From Aliisedimentitalea scapharcae (lineage in GTDB: Bacteria; Pseudomonadota; Alphaproteobacteria; Rhodobacterales; Rhodobacteraceae), in the NCBI RefSeq assembly GCF_045277565.1, contig NZ_CP123584.1:4154001-4218000 (forward strand): a DNA stretch of 64,000 nucleotides, given 5' to 3'. The notes beneath the pieces were generated by a model. It did no database searches, was not told the origin of the DNA, and was given only the letters and a program-made list of their open reading frames with translations. The translations under genes and the position numbers were made by a program. Positions 59,901 through 64,000 of the stretch are shown here, piece after piece. Every line of letters begins with the position of its first letter. Within the stretch, counting starts at the first letter, position 1.

Positions 59901-62392
59901 CCGATCACTGGGGCCGAGGAGCGCACCGGGGCCTCTATCATCCGCTCGACAGGGCGGGCAGATCCATCTGCGACGCGGGTGATCACGCGGGCCGTCAGCG
60001 GCTTGCCTTCGGCGGCCCCTTGCGGGATCTCTACCGGCAGGATCGCAACGCCATCAGCATCGGTTTCAAAGCTGCCAAAATAACTGCTCTGGGTGGTTGA
60101 TGGCCCATCATGGCGACCAAACCGATACCCAGGCCATCCCTGGACCGTTTCGGCCGCGCGCAATGACACCTGCCCCTCGACCTTGAGCCCGGCACCCGGC
60201 GCACCGAACAAATACCGTGCCTGGACTCTCAGATCCACAGCGTCCCCTTCGGTCAACTCCTGCGACGCCAGCGATTGGTCAAAATCAATCCGTTCCGGCA
60301 GGAAATCTTCGACGAGGATCTGCCGGCTGGCCAATGCCGGCGCTTTTGGGTCGGTTTTGAGATCCAGCCGCCACGTTCCACGCGGCGCAGTGACGCCGAC
60401 AGGAAGATCAAACACATGACCGCCCATCCGCCCCCCATCGGACACAACACGGCTGTATTCCACACCATCCGGGCGGCTGAGAATCGCAATCAGCGGCAAC
60501 CCTTCGATAGCGCGAGCGCGCCCATCCCGGGTCAGCGCGGTGACATGAATCACCTCCCCCGCCCGATAAGCACCGCGATCCGTTGTCATGAAGACATCCA
60601 CCGGCCCAGCAGGGTTGCGCCCTTCGACCCCGCGGTCAGACAGATCAAATGCCGGGTCGATCAGCGACAGGAAACCCAGGTCGCTATCGCCCAGCTGCGC
60701 GATCACCATCGCTGGTTCCGATCCGCCCGTACCCCGGATCAAACCGGGATCAAACCGGACCGACCCGGCGGCATCCGTCTGTGCCGTGGCCAGCACGGCA
60801 TTGGTCCGGCTGATCAGAGAGACCTTGACGTCTGGCCGAGCCGCCGCATCGCCAAGCCCCAGCACCTGGACATGCAAACCATCGGTGCCCGACATTGAGC
60901 TTATTCCCAGATCGGACAGCACGAACCATTGGGTGGCTCCCGGTTGATCATACGGATCTGCACCCGGAATTGTCGCGGTCAGCGCGTATATTCCCGCGGG
61001 TTGCCCGGCAATCGCCTCGGCCATAGGGAGACGCGTGGTCAGATCCCGGTTCAACTCGGTCTGAACTTTGGCCGTACCGCTCCAAACGTCTTCGGCAATG
61101 GTGTTGGTGAATTCTTCTTCTTGCCAATAGGACAACGGTCGCCCGAAATACCCCTCCTGCATGGCCCGCAACAGGTTGCGATCACTGACCCGGCGCAATT
61201 TCAAATCCAGGTCCGTCAGGTTCACGGTTTCGACTGGCAGCGCTGCCTGGGCGGATTTCGCCAATACATAGGACCGCCCCGGAAACCGCACTGCCGGAGA
61301 GCGGTCGCGCACATATTGGGTCAGATCGACATCTTTAAAGAGTGTTTCACCGCTTTCTGCAGGCAGTCCCGAGCGCAACGTCAACCGATACCGGTTGCCA
61401 TGTTTCACACCTTCGACACACAGCTGTCGCCCATCTGCCTGCACGACCAGATCAGGTTGTGGCAATCGAACGAAGGGGTCATAATCAACGCCAGCCTGCG
61501 CCAATTTCTCTGAAAACTCGATACAGATCCTGGGCGTCCGGGAATCGCTTTCGACCGAGCTGCTGGTTACGCGGAACCCATATTTGCGCACCGCCCGATC
61601 CAATGCTTCGCGCACATCCACACGCGGCTGAATACGCTCTGCAACGCGTAACACCGCCAACATGTCCCGCCCACGACCAGAGCGTTCCAACCCTTCGGCC
61701 AACATCATCAAGGCAGAGATCTGCCCCCCAGCTGCGGGCGCGCGCAGATACCCGTTGATCGCCGCTCCGACGGCACGGGTGTGATACTCGCGACGCAGAG
61801 ATGAATTGTCGGTTCGCAACGACAACAGGAGCCGCGCATAATCCACCCATAAATCGGCACGGTCAGAAATCGCGATAGCCCGCCCCGTCAGGCGAATGGC
61901 TGCAATCCTGTCATTGGACGCCTCACGTATGCGCGCCGCGTCGATGATTTCTTCGATGTCTAACCCGCCCTGCTGGTGACGGATTCCCAGCTCTATTGCC
62001 TGGGTACGGGCAAATGAAATATCGTCCGGGCGCAACATGGGCATCGCCGCACGACGTTGTGTACCCGTCTGGACAACGGCACCAACAGTGGCAAGTTTGA
62101 CAGCCGAAACAGCCCCGACATATTCGGTTTCGTCCTTGACCGCCGATTTGGGGAAGCACGCATTCGACCGCGTGTTAAAGGTAAATCCAACACATTGGGA
62201 ATTGCCGGCGCAGGCCTGAATGCAGGATTTTAGATTCGTGTCGAACAGCGCCTGTAAATCCGAGCCGTAGTAATCGGTATCGGGCGACGAAAGATAGCGG
62301 AAATCAGGGACCGGATTTTCTTGGGCTCTGACCGCTCCCCCGCCCGCCATCACCATAAATAGACACGATAAAATCCAAAAAAAACGCTGCAT
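56957..62392 (-). CDS. bacterial alpha-2-macroglobulin (YfaS-type) with N-terminal PAN/Apple domain
   Basis: A periplasmic protease trap of 1811 residues. The start at 62392 gives a signal peptide (MQRFFWILSCLFMVMAGGGAVRA). Next is a PAN/Apple-like domain with paired cysteines (KSCIQACAGNSQCVGFTF, NACFP), a helical linker, MG domains, and the bait region. The thioester motif CTEQ is present: Cys1371 is encoded at 58280-58282 within YPYGCTEQVTSK, so it can bind attacking proteases covalently. The alpha-helical thioester domain and C-terminal MG domains follow. It overlaps pbpC by 4 bases. The Cys-rich N-terminal domain is an addition to the plain YfaS architecture. Confidence 0.94.
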   Translation of the reverse strand: MQRFFWILSCLFMVMAGGGAVRAQENPVPDFRYLSSPDTDYYGSDLQALFDTNLKSCIQACAGNSQCVGFTFNTRSNACFPKSAVKDETEYVGAVSAVKLATVGAVVQTGTQRRAAMPMLRPDDISFARTQAIELGIRHQQGGLDIEEIIDAARIREASNDRIAAIRLTGRAIAISDRADLWVDYARLLLSLRTDNSSLRREYHTRAVGAAINGYLRAPAAGGQISALMMLAEGLERSGRGRDMLAVLRVAERIQPRVDVREALDRAVRKYGFRVTSSSVESDSRTPRICIEFSEKLAQAGVDYDPFVRLPQPDLVVQADGRQLCVEGVKHGNRYRLTLRSGLPAESGETLFKDVDLTQYVRDRSPAVRFPGRSYVLAKSAQAALPVETVNLTDLDLKLRRVSDRNLLRAMQEGYFGRPLSYWQEEEFTNTIAEDVWSGTAKVQTELNRDLTTRLPMAEAIAGQPAGIYALTATIPGADPYDQPGATQWFVLSDLGISSMSGTDGLHVQVLGLGDAAARPDVKVSLISRTNAVLATAQTDAAGSVRFDPGLIRGTGGSEPAMVIAQLGDSDLGFLSLIDPAFDLSDRGVEGRNPAGPVDVFMTTDRGAYRAGEVIHVTALTRDGRARAIEGLPLIAILSRPDGVEYSRVVSDGGRMGGHVFDLPVGVTAPRGTWRLDLKTDPKAPALASRQILVEDFLPERIDFDQSLASQELTEGDAVDLRVQARYLFGAPGAGLKVEGQVSLRAAETVQGWPGYRFGRHDGPSTTQSSYFGSFETDADGVAILPVEIPQGAAEGKPLTARVITRVADGSARPVERMIEAPVRSSAPVIGIKPLFDDVVSEGTEAGFEVIALSPTLEPMPIQVVWTLNRIETRYQWYQLHGNWNWEPITRRTRIATGQGVLDAGPLRVSHPVEWGQYELVVERTDGPHVVGSVDFYAGWYAPGDSSATPDQLELSLNSDSYVPGDTARLRIVSRSAGTALISVMSDRLISRQAIEVPEGASEIPLEVTEDWGAGAYVSALVVRPGDQATGQTPVRTLGLAHAAVTQQGQSLTVSIDVPEVARPRQKQMARVSVSGADPGDEVWMTVSAVDLGILNLTGFQSPDPSAYYFGQRRLGMELRDVYGRLIDTSNGALGLVRSGGDQDNAMRMQSPPPTQDLMAVFSGAVQVDADGIVEIPLDLPAFNGTVRLMAVAWSGLAVGQAEADMLVRDPVVVTASLPRFLAPGDQSRALLEIVHADGPTGDMQLVVSAGDELLLGPVPSVVTLDSGGKVNLELPVAAQSVGDPEVLVTLVTPDGQAFRQTLRLPVRANDPEVAQTRRFTLASGDSFAFTQDVFAGLRPGSAWAVISAGPLAKFDAPGLLSTLDRYPYGCTEQVTSKAMPLLYLSSLAQASGLGDGPKVDGRIRDAINRVLTRQASNGSFGLWRAESGDFWLDAYVSDFLSRARAQGHQVPERAFAQAMDNLRNRVNYAPDFDTGGEDIAYALMVLAREGAASMGDLRYYVDVKAEGFDTPLAAAQLGAALAFYGDQTRADRMFSHAAILLNRAVSGKPIWRVDYGTRLRDTAGVLSLAVDAGSAAVNRDFLINRVTRASGPLSTQEAAWSLLAAQSLIDTPEESGVLVDGKKVDGPFVQVMDGQAPGQGVLISAASGQATDITLTTLGVSETGLDAGGTGYTLERLYFTLEGVPIDRRDFAVGERLVTVLRVTPHESVGARLMINDPLPAGIEIDNPNLLRSGDLRDLDWLNLSEATHVEFRSDRFLAAVDWRGSDVVTLGYVARAVTPGAFHHPAASVEDMYRPVYRAHTGTGRVIVR

Positions 62393-62545
62393 TTTAGCCT
62401 CCGAGCAGATGGGGACAGGCTGACACGACGCCCGCCAATTGGCAACGATTCCCGATTTCAATGGCTTTTAAGCTCTTGTTCACCGGATCAGCCCATGTTG
62501 GGGCAGTAATTTGTATCCAAGCGTACCAACACCGGAGCAGCAGGG

Positions 62546-64000
<1,455 letters not shown>

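Overview
The window is a chromosomal segment of an alphaproteobacterium, most likely order Rhodobacterales (Roseobacter group). The evidence is the gene content: DUF6478, DUF2794, a zf-CHCC zinc-finger protein, MbfA, ImuB with a DUF6504 tail, DnaE2, SthA next to FghA, and a MoxR/DUF58/DUF4159 cluster. Other support comes from a GTTC-N7-GTTC LexA box, an Irr-type iron box, and a palindromic intergenic repeat that I recognise from this order. Coding density is high, many neighbours overlap by 4 bases (ATGA or GTGA), and I see no tRNA, rRNA, CRISPR array, intact insertion sequence or prophage.

Layout. 1-5992: the end of asd, a secreted DUF4139 protein, a beta-carbonic anhydrase, a degenerate Hpt-like protein, an M17 aminopeptidase and an NlpC/P60 hydrolase. 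6091-9350 (minus): imuB, an ArsR-type regulator, a stand-alone NIF3-insert-like protein and DUF2794. 9442-12550: a c'-type cytochrome, a secreted unknown, a TetR regulator divergent from the iron exporter mbfA. 12551-13606: about 1 kb with no recognisable gene. 13607-20099: an AEC transporter, fghA-sthA-DUF188, then an overlapping HAD/ornithine cyclodeaminase-like/alpha-beta hydrolase trio. 20127-25861: an MFS transporter, zapE, folC-accD and a CPBP membrane protease. 25839-28970: a 1043-residue ABC-exporter-like protein with a wrecked ATPase site and a cyclic-nucleotide-binding-like tail. 29201-36370: a lipoprotein, DUF6478 and a partner, ada, and the gpmI-envC-ctpA cluster. 36733-45498: dnaE2, DUF1203, a lone ABC ATPase, a zinc-finger protein, a secreted unknown, polA and DUF2798. 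45550-54807: a hydroxypyruvate isomerase-like protein, an EamA transporter, DUF1285 and the four-gene MoxR/vWA cluster. 54921-62392 (minus): a giant alpha-2-macroglobulin and PBP1C. 62546 to the end: a truncated hybrid histidine kinase.

Themes. DNA damage tolerance is spread over imuB, dnaE2, ada and polA. imuB has a perfect LexA box and dnaE2 a one-mismatch box, although they lie about 27 kb apart and imuA is not in the window. Envelope biogenesis and defence is represented by EnvC-CtpA, A2M-PBP1C, NlpC/P60 and the MoxR cluster. The least conventional object is the pseudo-ABC/cNMP protein translationally overlapped with a CPBP protease.
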